NCBI GenBank assembly: GCA_029554345.1
Contig: JAKPJF010000113.1
Span: 62,001-126,000, forward strand
DNA from: Spirochaetota bacterium
GTDB taxonomy: Bacteria; Spirochaetota; UBA4802; JAFGJZ01
DNA length: 64,000 bases
Direction of reading: 5' to 3'
Under the pieces are notes generated by a model, which did not search any database, was not told where the DNA came from, and worked only from the letters and a program-made list of their open reading frames with translations. A program made the translations under genes and the position numbers. Of the stretch, positions 1 to 9,125 are shown piece by piece (the first letter of the stretch is position 1; every line of letters begins with the position of its first letter).

Positions 1-279
1 GTCAGCAGAAAGAATCATGAAGAGCGCATCTCGGTTTCAAAAGGAAAATTCGCGGTTCAGGTAGCCTCTTTTGATACTTTGTCAAAAGCCAAATCGGAAG
101 TTGCATATCTGAAATCTATTCATTTTGATGCTTATATTGATAAGACAAGTGTTGACGGACAGATGTTTTTTAGAGTCAAAATTGGACGTCTTGCGACTAA
201 ATCAGAAGCTTCTGATCTTCTTGATAAAGTTCAGGAAGAAAGCAGATATTCTGAATCGTTTATAGTTAAAGAAATATAA
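1..279 (+). CDS. SPOR-domain protein, C-terminal part
   Basis: The reading frame is open from the first base, so the start lies outside the window. The visible 92 residues form one SPOR domain: a first strand (KFAVQVASF), a helix rich in Lys and Ala, a second half with FFRVKIGRL followed by TKSEASDLLDKV, and a final strand. SPOR domains bind peptidoglycan stripped of stem peptides at division sites, so the protein is probably an envelope protein of the septal region. The TTG at position 79 is not the real start, because the conserved first SPOR strand lies upstream of it. A strong terminator follows 22 bases after the stop, so this is the last gene of its unit. Confidence 0.85.
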   Translation, partial: VSRKNHEERISVSKGKFAVQVASFDTLSKAKSEVAYLKSIHFDAYIDKTSVDGQMFFRVKIGRLATKSEASDLLDKVQEESRYSESFIVKEI

Positions 280-300
280 ATATATCAACAGCTGGATACG

Positions 301-330
301 AAGGCAGACTGAACAGGTCTGCCTTTTTTA
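301..330 (+). terminator. Rho-independent terminator after the SPOR gene
   Basis: A 9-bp perfect stem (AAGGCAGAC with GTCTGCCTT) and a 7-base loop are followed directly by a run of T. It sits just after the SPOR gene stop. Confidence 0.85.
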
Positions 331-424
331 TATAATCAGTGTTTTTCGGCGTAATGTAAAATATTTGACAGGTGAAAAATCTGAATAACACTTATGTAAT
401 ATCAATTTATTGCCGGAGTGTAAG

Positions 425-1834
425 ATGGTTTTAATTTCCCATAAGATCAAAATGTTTATATCGGTAACATTTTTCCTTATACCGCTATTCCTTCATCAGG
501 AGGCGGAATCATCAACCGCTGGACCTCTTTTTTTTCAGATTCATTTTACTTCAGTGATTTCAAATATATCTTATGAAAAGGCCGAACAGATTTTAGAAGG
601 CAAAATCAGCAATTTCAGGGATATCGGGGGAGAAAATATTCCGATAAAAATATTCGCTGAGAAAAAGATATCTTCATATCTGCGAAAAGAATATCCTCGT
701 CTTAGATTTTATGAATCTGATTTTTTTAAAGCGGTGGAGTATTCCGGTAAAGGTTTTCTCGGAATATGTTCTGTAGAAGCTTTGAGTCCATGCGCCAAAA
801 CGCTTTACATAGACGGTTTATTGCCATGGGGGGAAATTGACTCTGATTATGTTCTCAGTTCATCTTCAGGATATCCGCTCAGGCGCGATTATGTGCCCTC
901 CTGGAGTGATTCTGAACATGTCAGCGTGATTCAGACCGGTGTTACTGCTATGACGAGGGCATTTATTCCTGCAGTTGATAAGGGAGATGATGTCTGTGAA
1001 CCGGTAAAAGAAACCTGGCGTATAACTTCTTCCGCTGATATTTCTATGACTTCCAACGAAGTTTCATTTGATGAAAACTGCTCATATCCTTTTCCTAACC
1101 GCATGAAGTTCTGCTCTCCTTACCGCTACTTTGAGATATTGAAAAAATCGGGATTTAATATGATTGAACTTACCGGAAATCATAACAATGATTACGGCCG
1201 TGATGATAACACAAAGACGATTGAGCTATATAAAAAGAACGGAATAAATTACTTCGGCGGCGGGCTTAATGAAAAAGAAGCTTCTGAGATAAAATATATA
1301 AATGTGCGCGGTCGCAAATTCGCATTTATCGGATTCAATCAATGGGGGCCTGCTGAGGCATGGGCAAGCGCTGATCAGCCTGGAGCATGCAGATTGACTG
1401 AGACTAAGTATTTTGCGGCTGTAAGCGAAGCCGTCTCGAATGCTGATTTTGTTTTTGTTTCGGTTCAATGGGGCAATGAAAACGATCCTGTTCCATATCC
1501 CATTCAAAAAGAATATTTCAGAAAAGCGGCAGAAATGGGAGCAACCATAATGGTTTCTTCGTCCTCTCATCGCGCTATGGGCCTTGAATTTCACAGCGGA
1601 AAATTTATATCTTACGGGCTTGGTAATTTTTTATTCGATCAGATGCAGACTGTAAACCACCGCAGAGGAATGATTGCCCGGCATCATTTTTACGGAAAGA
1701 AGCATATATCGACTGAACTGATACCATACCTCATATATAATCATTCTCAGCCGAGACTGCAGAAGGGAAAAGATGCCCAGGAATTGATGCGAGAAGTTTA
1801 TAAATACAGTTTGGGATCGGTATTTGGAAAATAG
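425..1834 (+). CDS. Exported CapA-family metallophosphatase-like protein with N-terminal PBP-like domain
   Basis: The start is ATG 425, with GGAG six bases upstream; a TTG at 410 in the same frame has no such site. A hydrophobic signal segment (ISVTFFLIPLF) is followed by about 120 residues that resemble a PstS-type periplasmic binding domain (GKISNFRDIGGENIPI). The second half is a CapA domain: ELTGNHNNDYG, a QWGNEND segment and YGLGNFLFDQ are all in order. The metal sites look eroded: the usual GD motif reads SAD, HWG reads QWG, and the GHHPH motif reads SSSSHR. CapA proteins act in poly-gamma-glutamate or other envelope polymer synthesis, but this copy may be non-catalytic. It is monocistronic or followed by the sulfatase gene 53 bases downstream. 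Confidence 0.8.
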   Translation: MVLISHKIKMFISVTFFLIPLFLHQEAESSTAGPLFFQIHFTSVISNISYEKAEQILEGKISNFRDIGGENIPIKIFAEKKISSYLRKEYPRLRFYESDFFKAVEYSGKGFLGICSVEALSPCAKTLYIDGLLPWGEIDSDYVLSSSSGYPLRRDYVPSWSDSEHVSVIQTGVTAMTRAFIPAVDKGDDVCEPVKETWRITSSADISMTSNEVSFDENCSYPFPNRMKFCSPYRYFEILKKSGFNMIELTGNHNNDYGRDDNTKTIELYKKNGINYFGGGLNEKEASEIKYINVRGRKFAFIGFNQWGPAEAWASADQPGACRLTETKYFAAVSEAVSNADFVFVSVQWGNENDPVPYPIQKEYFRKAAEMGATIMVSSSSHRAMGLEFHSGKFISYGLGNFLFDQMQTVNHRRGMIARHHFYGKKHISTELIPYLIYNHSQPRLQKGKDAQELMREVYKYSLGSVFGK

Positions 1835-1887
1835 TAATAGACTGCAGTAAACGATATGTTATTTGAGGTCAATTGGAAGGATAAACC

Positions 1888-3810
1888 ATGAAAAAGTTTT
1901 TTATCTATAATAATCAGAAAAATTTATTTCTTAAAAGATTTTTATTAATGGTTATCATTTTTTCTATTGTTAAAACACCTGTCAATATATTATATATTCG
2001 TGATATTTTGAATACAAATATATCAATATTTTATCGGATTCATTCTGTTGTAGCAATAGTCTCTCATACACTAATAGAAATATCTCTGATTTTTGTTGGT
2101 ATTTTATTTGTTTATAAACTTTTTAAAAAATTACCTCCGCTTTCAGTTTTTGTCTGTGTTTTTACTCTTGATGTGCTGATTTCAGTTGTCGACGTGATAA
2201 TACTTTCCATATACGGATTCCACATAAATTCTTATATAATATCGGAGATTCTTCAGCCGAATTTTTTTTCAGCAAGTGGAATTTCTATTTTTTCATTTAT
2301 TGCTTATGTGTCTTTTCTTGTGTTATTTGGATTATTGTTTTACCTGACACTTGTTCGCATTCTTAAGAGAGTTAATAAGCCATTTGTACTTGCAGAAAAA
2401 AAAATATGGAAGCGTATTGCAATATTTGTATTACTTGTGCTCATAATAGAAAAAGTATTTCTCTCCATTAATCTTATTTATTCTCCGGCTTACACTTCTC
2501 AATTAAAAAGAAATATCCCGGTTTTTTATTTGAGCTATATTGTTAGAATACACGAAATATTAACTGAAAAATTAAAATTGGATATAAAAGATGAAAAAGA
2601 AAGTTATGATTTTTTACTTGATTCTACGTTAGATTCAATATATCCAATTGATAAAAATGTTATTTTAAAGCATAAATATAACGTTCTTCTCCTAATCTTG
2701 GAGTCAACCAGATCTGATTATTTTAATAGCGAAAACTTTCCTAACACAATGAAACTTGTTGAAGAAAAGGGATTCTCTTTCACAAAGAATTACTCGGCAT
2801 CAAATTCGACTCATATGGGAGTTTTCGGCATTATTTACTCGCTTAATCCCCATTATAGTGAAGAGGTGAAGACGAAAAGAAAGAAATCTTTTCCATTTGA
2901 AGTTTTTAAGAAGAATAATTATAATACATTGTTTTATGTATCAGGAGATTCGTCTTGGCATCATATGGATTATTTTTTAAAACAGAATTTTGATACAAAC
3001 AAAGATTATGCTTCTTTTTCTTCAAGCGGATGTGAAAGGGATAGTAGAATGGTGGAGGATTTGCTTTCTGAAATTTCATCAGTTAAAAATAATTTTCTAT
3101 ACGGATTATTTTTTGATTCAATGCATTATCCGTATACTTTTCCTAAAGAATTTCAGCATAATAAACCTTTTTTAGAAAAACCGTTGTCAACTAAAGATTA
3201 TTTATTTCTGGAAAAATTGCAACCGGAGTTAATTAATTCATATAAGAACAGCCTGCTTTATGCAGATAGTTTAATAAACAAAATAATTAATAAATTAGTG
3301 AGTACGGGTAAGGACAAAAATACTATTGTAATTATTACATCAGATCATGGCGAGGAGTTTGGAGATCAGGGAAACTATTTTCATGCAAGTTCGCTCAATA
3401 ATTTTCAGACAAAAGTTCCTCTTGCGATTATTGTACCGGATAAATTTAAAAATTTACAAAAACCGGATGTTGTTACTTCAAATATGGATATATTTCCGAC
3501 GCTATTTGATTTGATGGAGGCCGATTATAGTGATAATTTTCAAGGTAAATCAGTTTTTAGACGGACAACGTCATCTTTTGTTAGTGTTGCATATCAGGAT
3601 CGCAGGAGACCTAAAAAATTTGCGGTAATTGGAAATAATGCTAAATGCATAATAAATACAGAAAGTTCAAAAGTTGTAGAGTCGGTTCTTGATATTGCGG
3701 ATGATTCTGAGATAGGAAATTTTTCTTCACGTAATCATGTTAATTTTCTTTTTGATGAGTTATTTCAGTTCAAAGCTAAAGCCAGGCAGGTAAGTAAAAA
3801 TATAGAATGA
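1888..3810 (+). CDS. Membrane sulfatase-family phosphotransferase (LTA synthase / EptA / PbgA-like)
   Basis: This 640-residue protein has about five transmembrane helices in the first 200 residues, followed by a periplasmic sulfatase fold. The metal-binding start of the domain is visible as LLLILESTRSD (Glu near 272). The nucleophile Thr is in NSTHMGVF near 308, and the second metal site is TSDHGEEFGDQGNYFH near 485. This is the architecture of LTA synthases, phosphoethanolamine transferases and PbgA/YejM; which group transfer it performs cannot be read from the sequence. GGAAGGAT precedes the ATG. The gene is noticeably AT-rich (Lys, Asn and Ile rich) compared with its neighbours, which may indicate transfer. 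A strong bidirectional terminator follows. Confidence 0.85.
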   Translation: MKKFFIYNNQKNLFLKRFLLMVIIFSIVKTPVNILYIRDILNTNISIFYRIHSVVAIVSHTLIEISLIFVGILFVYKLFKKLPPLSVFVCVFTLDVLISVVDVIILSIYGFHINSYIISEILQPNFFSASGISIFSFIAYVSFLVLFGLLFYLTLVRILKRVNKPFVLAEKKIWKRIAIFVLLVLIIEKVFLSINLIYSPAYTSQLKRNIPVFYLSYIVRIHEILTEKLKLDIKDEKESYDFLLDSTLDSIYPIDKNVILKHKYNVLLLILESTRSDYFNSENFPNTMKLVEEKGFSFTKNYSASNSTHMGVFGIIYSLNPHYSEEVKTKRKKSFPFEVFKKNNYNTLFYVSGDSSWHHMDYFLKQNFDTNKDYASFSSSGCERDSRMVEDLLSEISSVKNNFLYGLFFDSMHYPYTFPKEFQHNKPFLEKPLSTKDYLFLEKLQPELINSYKNSLLYADSLINKIINKLVSTGKDKNTIVIITSDHGEEFGDQGNYFHASSLNNFQTKVPLAIIVPDKFKNLQKPDVVTSNMDIFPTLFDLMEADYSDNFQGKSVFRRTTSSFVSVAYQDRRRPKKFAVIGNNAKCIINTESSKVVESVLDIADDSEIGNFSSRNHVNFLFDELFQFKAKARQVSKNIE

Positions 3811-3893
3811 ATATTTCATGAATTGGGCAATAAATTATTTTTAAAAAAAGAAGTTATAATTATATTAACGAAAGTAAAACTTTTTTAGGCAAT

Positions 3894-3925
3894 AAAAAAC
3901 CTCTTCTGAAAAGAAGAGGTTTTTT
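3894..3925. terminator. Bidirectional terminator between the sulfatase gene and 5S rRNA
   Basis: An 8-bp perfect stem (CCTCTTCT with AGAAGAGG) has a GAAA loop and is flanked by six A and six T. It can stop the sulfatase transcript on the plus strand and the 5S transcript on the minus strand. Confidence 0.85.
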
Positions 3926-3944
3926 ATGAATTTATAATTCCGAG

Positions 3945-4060
<116 letters not shown>

Positions 4061-4065
4061 CATTT

Positions 4066-4096
4066 ACCATAGAAACCTATGGTGTTTTTTTGTCAA
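4066..4096 (-). promoter_or_regulatory. Predicted sigma-70 promoter of the 5S rRNA gene
   Basis: On the minus strand a perfect TTGACA (4096-4091) is followed after 19 bases by TATGGT (4071-4066). The expected start is at about 4060, exactly the 5' end of the 5S sequence. The -10 region lies inside a short inverted repeat (ACCATAG ... CTATGGT). An AT-rich stretch lies upstream of the -35 box, as in UP elements. The 19-base spacer is longer than ideal. Confidence 0.6.
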
Positions 4097-4116
4097 CAAA
4101 ATTCAGAAAAAAGAAA

Positions 4117-4680
4117 TTATTTTTCCGCGCCAGCAGCTTTTAGTATTTCTGCGACTTCAGTGTTATTCATTTTTTCAGCATAGAAAAGAGCTGTAGCTCC
4201 TGATTGTGTCTTTATATTAAGATCGGCTTTCGCAGTTATCAGAGCAGAAACGGTTTCTTTTTTACCAGTGTATGCTGCTGCCATTAGAGCTGTTACTTTT
4301 TTTGAAGACTGTGCATTGACATCAGCACCTTTAGCGATTAGCTGATTAACTAGTTTTATATTTCCTTTGTATGATGCTATCATGAGCGGTGTTACACCAT
4401 TTGTGTTTTTCTGGTTTACGTCGGCATTTGCCCCAAGAAGTTCGGAAGCAACTTCGTCATTCCCATAATAAGCGGTAATCATCAAAGAAGACCAGCCCTT
4501 TGAATTTTTTGCATTCGGATCAGCTCCTTCATCAAGAGCCTTTTTGGTCTGAGCTTTGTCCCCTTTTTCTGCCGCAGATACAAGATCAGGGTTTTTTTCC
4601 GCATTAATTTTTTTCTGTGAAGATTCGCATCCCGCAAAAACAAGAGTTAATATTGCGGAAAGAAGAACTAACTTTTTCAT
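4117..4680 (-). CDS. Ankyrin-repeat lipoprotein
   Basis: The 187-residue protein begins with a lipoprotein signal peptide ending in the lipobox LVFAGC. After a short linker it has about four to five ankyrin repeats, each with the G-x-TPLM-x-A pattern (for example NGVTPLMIASYKGN and KVTALMAAAYTGK) and the ADVN turn. Ankyrin repeats mediate protein binding; no catalytic domain is present. AAGGAG lies seven bases before the ATG. A good promoter lies upstream at 4711-4739. It is probably anchored to a membrane on the periplasmic or outer side; its partner is unknown. Confidence 0.85.
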   Translation of the reverse strand: MKKLVLLSAILTLVFAGCESSQKKINAEKNPDLVSAAEKGDKAQTKKALDEGADPNAKNSKGWSSLMITAYYGNDEVASELLGANADVNQKNTNGVTPLMIASYKGNIKLVNQLIAKGADVNAQSSKKVTALMAAAYTGKKETVSALITAKADLNIKTQSGATALFYAEKMNNTEVAEILKAAGAEK

Positions 4681-4710
4681 CTTTTTCTCCTTATTATTTG
4701 TAATAATAGC

Positions 4711-4739
4711 ATTAGACCCGGCTTTAGGGATGATGTCAA
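4711..4739 (-). promoter_or_regulatory. Predicted sigma-70 promoter of the ankyrin lipoprotein gene
   Basis: On the minus strand TTGACA (4739-4734) and TCTAAT (4716-4711) are separated by exactly 17 bases. The gene starts 31 bases downstream of the -10 box, with AAGGAG in between. Confidence 0.7.
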
Positions 4740-4970
4740 CATCCTTTTAAAGCTTTAAGCAGCAGAATTGACGAGTATTTAGAGCATAATGTGCATCAAA
4801 GTAATAATTAAGAAGCTTGGTGTGAATAAACTTTTAATGGAAGTTAATTATCCGGAAAGAGAATGTGTGGAATTCTGTATATACTTAACATAGTCATTAT
4901 CGAGATAAATTGTCGGGGTTGAGTCAAATTATACTTTCAAAATTTTATCAAAAATAGTATTTTGTTAGTA

Positions 4971-5915
4971 ATGAAAAATAATAACAAAATTGGTCTTGCA
5001 TTAGGCAGCGGCGGAGCAAAAGGAATTGCTCATATATCGATTATTGAGTTTATAGAAAAAAAAGGTCTTTCAATTGACTTCATTTCAGGATCAAGCGTAG
5101 GAGCTCTCATTGGTGCGATTTATTTGTGCGGAAATCTTAAAAAATTCAAAAGTGAAGTTATTTCTTTTACTAAGGCTGATCTTTTTTCGCTTATGTCTCC
5201 GGTAATTCCGGTATCGGGACTGATGAATCCCAGAAAAATGATGACTTGGCTTGGAAAATTTATACCGCCTGACATTTCAATTGAATCACTGCCTAAACCC
5301 TTGAGTATTATTGCTTCAGAATATCATTCGGGCGAACAGGTGATTTTTTCATCCGGAAATCTTTTGAGTGCAATACGGGCAAGTATATCCATTCCCGGAA
5401 TATTCGAGCCTGTCAGATACGAAAACAGAATTCTTATCGACGGCGGAGTTGTTAATCCTCTTCCGGTTGATGTCGTAAAGAAAATGGGAGCCGATAAAGT
5501 CATTGCGGTGAATCTTCATCCGGCATTGAAAACACATCATAATGAAGTGTCGGCTTCTTTTGCGGAGAGAAGTATGGCAGGTAGTACGAAGCCGCGGACT
5601 TTGGAAAAAATTTCTGAATTGAGCGAGAAAATTAATTATTCATGGCTTAAAAAATTTGCGTCTTACTTTATTGTGAAGTCTGACGAAAAAAAGGATGATA
5701 TGCCGAATGTTTTTGAAGTAATTTTTCAGACTATTGACATAATGGATTTAAAGAATACGGAGCTATTGTTAAAATATTCCAAACCCGATCTTCTTCTTGA
5801 GCCGAATCTTCTCTCTTTCGGATCTTTGGAGTTTTACCGTTCAATAGAAGCCCTTGTCGAGGGAGACCGTGTCTGCCGAGAGAAGGAAAAAGAGATAGAA
5901 GAACTGTTAAAATAA
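4971..5915 (+). CDS. Patatin-like phospholipase (RssA/YchK type)
   Basis: The protein is about 314 residues and opens with the patatin oxyanion motif GLALGSGGAKG, followed by the nucleophile elbow GSSVG (G-x-S-x-G) and, near residue 155, the catalytic Asp in DGGVVNP. This Ser-Asp dyad is complete, so it is predicted to be an active lipid acyl hydrolase. There is no signal peptide, so it acts in the cytoplasm. The C-terminal 100 residues are less conserved and may bind a membrane. Start choice is uncertain: ATG 4971 is preferred over TTG 4962, but neither has a clear ribosome-binding site. About 290 bases upstream hold no recognised gene. Confidence 0.88.
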   Translation: MKNNNKIGLALGSGGAKGIAHISIIEFIEKKGLSIDFISGSSVGALIGAIYLCGNLKKFKSEVISFTKADLFSLMSPVIPVSGLMNPRKMMTWLGKFIPPDISIESLPKPLSIIASEYHSGEQVIFSSGNLLSAIRASISIPGIFEPVRYENRILIDGGVVNPLPVDVVKKMGADKVIAVNLHPALKTHHNEVSASFAERSMAGSTKPRTLEKISELSEKINYSWLKKFASYFIVKSDEKKDDMPNVFEVIFQTIDIMDLKNTELLLKYSKPDLLLEPNLLSFGSLEFYRSIEALVEGDRVCREKEKEIEELLK

Positions 5916-5956
5916 TTGCAAAAAACAGATGTCTTTGCTAAGCTTGGTATGGATTG

Positions 5957-6029
<73 letters not shown>

Positions 6030-6086
6030 ATTATTTTTCTCCGAACTTCCTATCAGCCTGGGTTTACCAATTTTTGCGGGGCTGTT

Positions 6087-7898
6087 ATGAAATGGAGTAA
6101 CTTTTCAAAATCAAGATATATTCGTATATTAAGGTTTGCTGTTTGCGCGGCATCCTTAATCTTCATTATTTTCCGTCATGATCTGCTGAACAAATCACTT
6201 TTCGAGAAAAGCATCAAACTTAACGCCGTTCATTCGGTATATTCCGCCGATGACGGATTTTTTGTTATCGATAACGGCGTTAACGGTTTCAAGCGGCTAA
6301 TTAAAATTAATGAATCAGGAAAACGTCTTTATGAGATGAAGGGCGGAAGCCGCGATAGTACTTCTATCTATAATTTCTACAAGATGGCCGTAGATAATGC
6401 GGGAAATATTTATATAAATAATGTCGTTTATTCTGCGGATGACGGTGAAACTGAAATTTCAGAAATTCAGGTTTACTCTCCGGATTTTAAATATCTTCGG
6501 ACGATCGTCAGGAATGTTTATGATTCTTACATGAGAAAAAAAATAACCGAAGATTATATTTATTCTGCTGCAATGATTCCTTCAATTGAGATATCGAAGG
6601 AGATATCAGGTGAATATCTCTATTATTATCATTTTGACGAACATAACATGCTCTCTCTTTATAAGACAGATCTTTTCGGTTCTGAAAAAAATAAAATATT
6701 TACGACGCAAATAGAATATCCCATCAATAATATATGCGGCACGGTTCCCGGAAAAATATATTACTCGAATTCGCGCGGTGACGTAATCCGTATTAATGAA
6801 AAAATGGAGCCGGAACTTGTAAAAATTGATGAAAGTCTTGGAGTAGTGTTTCCGTATTCTCTTATGTATGATAATGAATATGGATTAATATTCAATGAGC
6901 TTTATTCTCAGCGATTAATATCCGTTAAAGAAGGAAAGACAAGTATACTTTTTGATTTCAAAGAACTCTATAAAAGCGGTTATGCCGGAAATATTTTAAT
7001 GACTAATTTTGTTTTTTCAAAAGGGAAAATTCTCACATCGGATAAATACCGCGGAAATCTTCTGGAGATCAGGAAATCTACAAGTGATATCCGGGATATT
7101 TATGAAGCGGATTATTTCGTTTATGAAAAAATTCTGAAGGTGTCATATATTATTTCTATAATTCTTTTTGCTGTTCTTTTTATTTATTATATTAAAATAC
7201 ATGTTTATCCCTTGTTTTCCGGAAAAATGCCGACTATACTAAAAAGGGCGTTTCTGTTTGCGTTGTTTTTTTTCGTCTATAATTTTGTTTCATTTATATT
7301 TTTTCACCACTATATGCAAAAGCAGATAGATTATGAAAGAGATCAGAAATTTCTTTATTTGGCGAAAACTGCATCGCGGATAATTGATGCCGGTTTGGTC
7401 GATGATATTAAATCACCGAAAGATATTACTTCTGATTCATTTTTAAAACTTTCTGAGCAGATGAAAAAAATATTGGGAACCGATGAGTCTGATCAGAACA
7501 TGGGAGTATCCGTTTATATTTATAAAAAACTGAAGAATGTTTACTGTGTAATAGATGCAGATGCTTATGATTTTCTTTATCCGTATTCTATGAATTCCGG
7601 GTATTATGAGACCTTAAATGAGGGTGCCGTAAAAGTTACAAAATATGTCGATGAAAACGGAAAGTGGCTTGCAGCTACGGCGCCTCTTCGCGGAAAAAAT
7701 GGTGAAGTTTCCGCACTTGTTGAAATTTCTCAGCCGATTGAATTTATTGAAGAAAGTGAATTGGAAATTAAAAGCTTTCTTTTCAGGACATCTTTGGTTT
7801 TCACGGGTGTTTTCGTAATAATAATTGTTGCATTGTCGTATTCTGTTGGTTATTTCCGTAAAAAAATAAGCAAAACTCATCATGGAAAGCATAGATGA
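6087..7898 (+). CDS. Membrane sensor-like protein: beta-propeller plus periplasmic domain, no output domain
   Basis: The start is ATG 6087; an earlier in-frame start would overlap tRNA-Ala. A first transmembrane helix (residues 10-25) is followed by about 320 residues with repeated strand patterns such as MAVDNAGNIYINN, typical of NHL/SMP-30-like propellers. Two transmembrane helices follow (around residues 352-372 and 384-405). Then comes an extracytoplasmic segment with a predicted alpha-beta sensor shape, and a final helix ending about ten residues before the C-terminus. This looks like the input half of a sensor whose HAMP/phosphatase/kinase half is missing. It overlaps the next gene by four bases, so the two are co-translated. 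The function is unknown. Confidence 0.65.
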   Translation: MKWSNFSKSRYIRILRFAVCAASLIFIIFRHDLLNKSLFEKSIKLNAVHSVYSADDGFFVIDNGVNGFKRLIKINESGKRLYEMKGGSRDSTSIYNFYKMAVDNAGNIYINNVVYSADDGETEISEIQVYSPDFKYLRTIVRNVYDSYMRKKITEDYIYSAAMIPSIEISKEISGEYLYYYHFDEHNMLSLYKTDLFGSEKNKIFTTQIEYPINNICGTVPGKIYYSNSRGDVIRINEKMEPELVKIDESLGVVFPYSLMYDNEYGLIFNELYSQRLISVKEGKTSILFDFKELYKSGYAGNILMTNFVFSKGKILTSDKYRGNLLEIRKSTSDIRDIYEADYFVYEKILKVSYIISIILFAVLFIYYIKIHVYPLFSGKMPTILKRAFLFALFFFVYNFVSFIFFHHYMQKQIDYERDQKFLYLAKTASRIIDAGLVDDIKSPKDITSDSFLKLSEQMKKILGTDESDQNMGVSVYIYKKLKNVYCVIDADAYDFLYPYSMNSGYYETLNEGAVKVTKYVDENGKWLAATAPLRGKNGEVSALVEISQPIEFIEESELEIKSFLFRTSLVFTGVFVIIIVALSYSVGYFRKKISKTHHGKHR

Positions 7899-8722
7899 AT
7901 GATGTTCACATACATTGTTTTCAGGACAGAGCAGTTAATTTCAGAGAAGACTATTTTTCTGATGATTTTTTCAGATTGCTCTACCAAAGCAATAAAGCGA
8001 GTATTGCCGGTTCAGATTACGTAAAAGATTATCTTATCAATTCTAAAACGGAAAAAGCGGTTATACTTTCTTTTCCCTGGATGAAAGATGAATTTCTTAT
8101 TGAACAAAATGAATATTTTGCAAGCGTCCGCGATCAATTCGCTGAAGGTATCCATTTTTTCGGTAATATCAGTTTTAATTCACGGGATATTGAAAGAGAT
8201 ATCGAAAGTTTGATTAATTTAGGTTTTTCCGGCATCGGGGAAATTGCTTTTTATGACGGAAATGTGAGATATGATTATCTCGATGAAATTCTTTATTTTG
8301 CAGGTCAGGAAAATCTGCCTGTAAATATTCATTTAAATGAAACAGTAGGTCATAACTATCCGGGTAAGTACTTTACGGATTTTCAGAAGCTTTCAGATGT
8401 TCTCGGCCGAAATGTTAAAACAAATGTAATTCTTTCGCATCTTGGCGGGGGTTTTTTGTTTTATTTTTTAATGCCTGAAATCAGAAATTCTCTGACAAAT
8501 GTCTATTTTGATATTTCTGCATCGCCGTTTTTATATTTAGATGATGTTTACAGGACGGCACTTCTTTGTGCGCCGGGTAAGATATTGTTCGGTACGGATT
8601 TTCCTCTTATAGGAAAAGACCGTTATATGAAAACCATTTCCGGGGATTGTGCCCGGGATATAGATTTATCAACTAATTACTTTTTTGATCATGTTTTAAC
8701 GGGCAGAATGAAGGAGTCTTAA
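7895..8722 (+). CDS. Amidohydrolase-family metal-dependent hydrolase (amidohydrolase 2 / TatD-like)
   Basis: The protein (275 residues) has the TIM-barrel metallohydrolase marks in order: N-terminal VHIHCF (metal-binding HxH), GIGEIAFYDG, NIHLNET near residue 148, ILSHLGG near 183, and FGTDFPL near 231 (the last metal Asp). These match the COG2159 amidohydrolases that hydrolyse or decarboxylate small substrates. The substrate cannot be predicted. It is coupled to the sensor-like gene by an ATGA overlap. Its 3' end overlaps the convergent STAS gene by 27 bases. Confidence 0.75.
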   Translation: MNDVHIHCFQDRAVNFREDYFSDDFFRLLYQSNKASIAGSDYVKDYLINSKTEKAVILSFPWMKDEFLIEQNEYFASVRDQFAEGIHFFGNISFNSRDIERDIESLINLGFSGIGEIAFYDGNVRYDYLDEILYFAGQENLPVNIHLNETVGHNYPGKYFTDFQKLSDVLGRNVKTNVILSHLGGGFLFYFLMPEIRNSLTNVYFDISASPFLYLDDVYRTALLCAPGKILFGTDFPLIGKDRYMKTISGDCARDIDLSTNYFFDHVLTGRMKES

Positions 8723-9064
8723 AAGTTCTTCTTTACTCATAACAGGCGGTGCAATTTCGTAAAGACCAATTATCTGGAATATTGTATTGAAGTACTCGTT
8801 CGGCAGATATATGACGGTTTTTTTGCCTGAATTTGAAACTTTTTTGAAGAGTTTCAGAAGATCCACTATTCCGGAGCTGTTTATATAAAAAGATTCTCTG
8901 AATTCAATTGCAATGACAGAGCAGTCTGAATCAAGAGCCTGATCGAAATACCGAGTCAGAATTTCCTCAGAATCAGAAGTAATATCACCGCTTGTGACTA
9001 TTACGGGAATTTGTTCCAAATATTCGAACGAGCATGTAAGAGGTTTTAGTGAAAATTTATCCAT
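8696..9064 (-). CDS. STAS-domain protein (anti-sigma-factor antagonist-like)
   Basis: This 122-residue protein is a single STAS domain: strands VIVTSGDI and SVIAIEFRES, then the phosphorylatable loop INSSGIVDLL (Ser63/Ser64), and GKKTVIYLPN. In SpoIIAA-type antagonists the Ser next to Gly (here Ser64) is the phosphorylation site, so partner switching with a kinase and a SpoIIE-type phosphatase is likely. No kinase or phosphatase is encoded nearby. It is convergent with the amidohydrolase gene and shares 27 bases with it at the 3' end. Confidence 0.8.
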   Translation of the reverse strand: MDKFSLKPLTCSFEYLEQIPVIVTSGDITSDSEEILTRYFDQALDSDCSVIAIEFRESFYINSSGIVDLLKLFKKVSNSGKKTVIYLPNEYFNTIFQIIGLYEIAPPVMSKEELLRLLHSAR

Positions 9065-9125
9065 ACCTCAGAAATTAACTGCATATAATAATATCAACTA
9101 TAATATTTTGCAATTTTTTGGTTAA

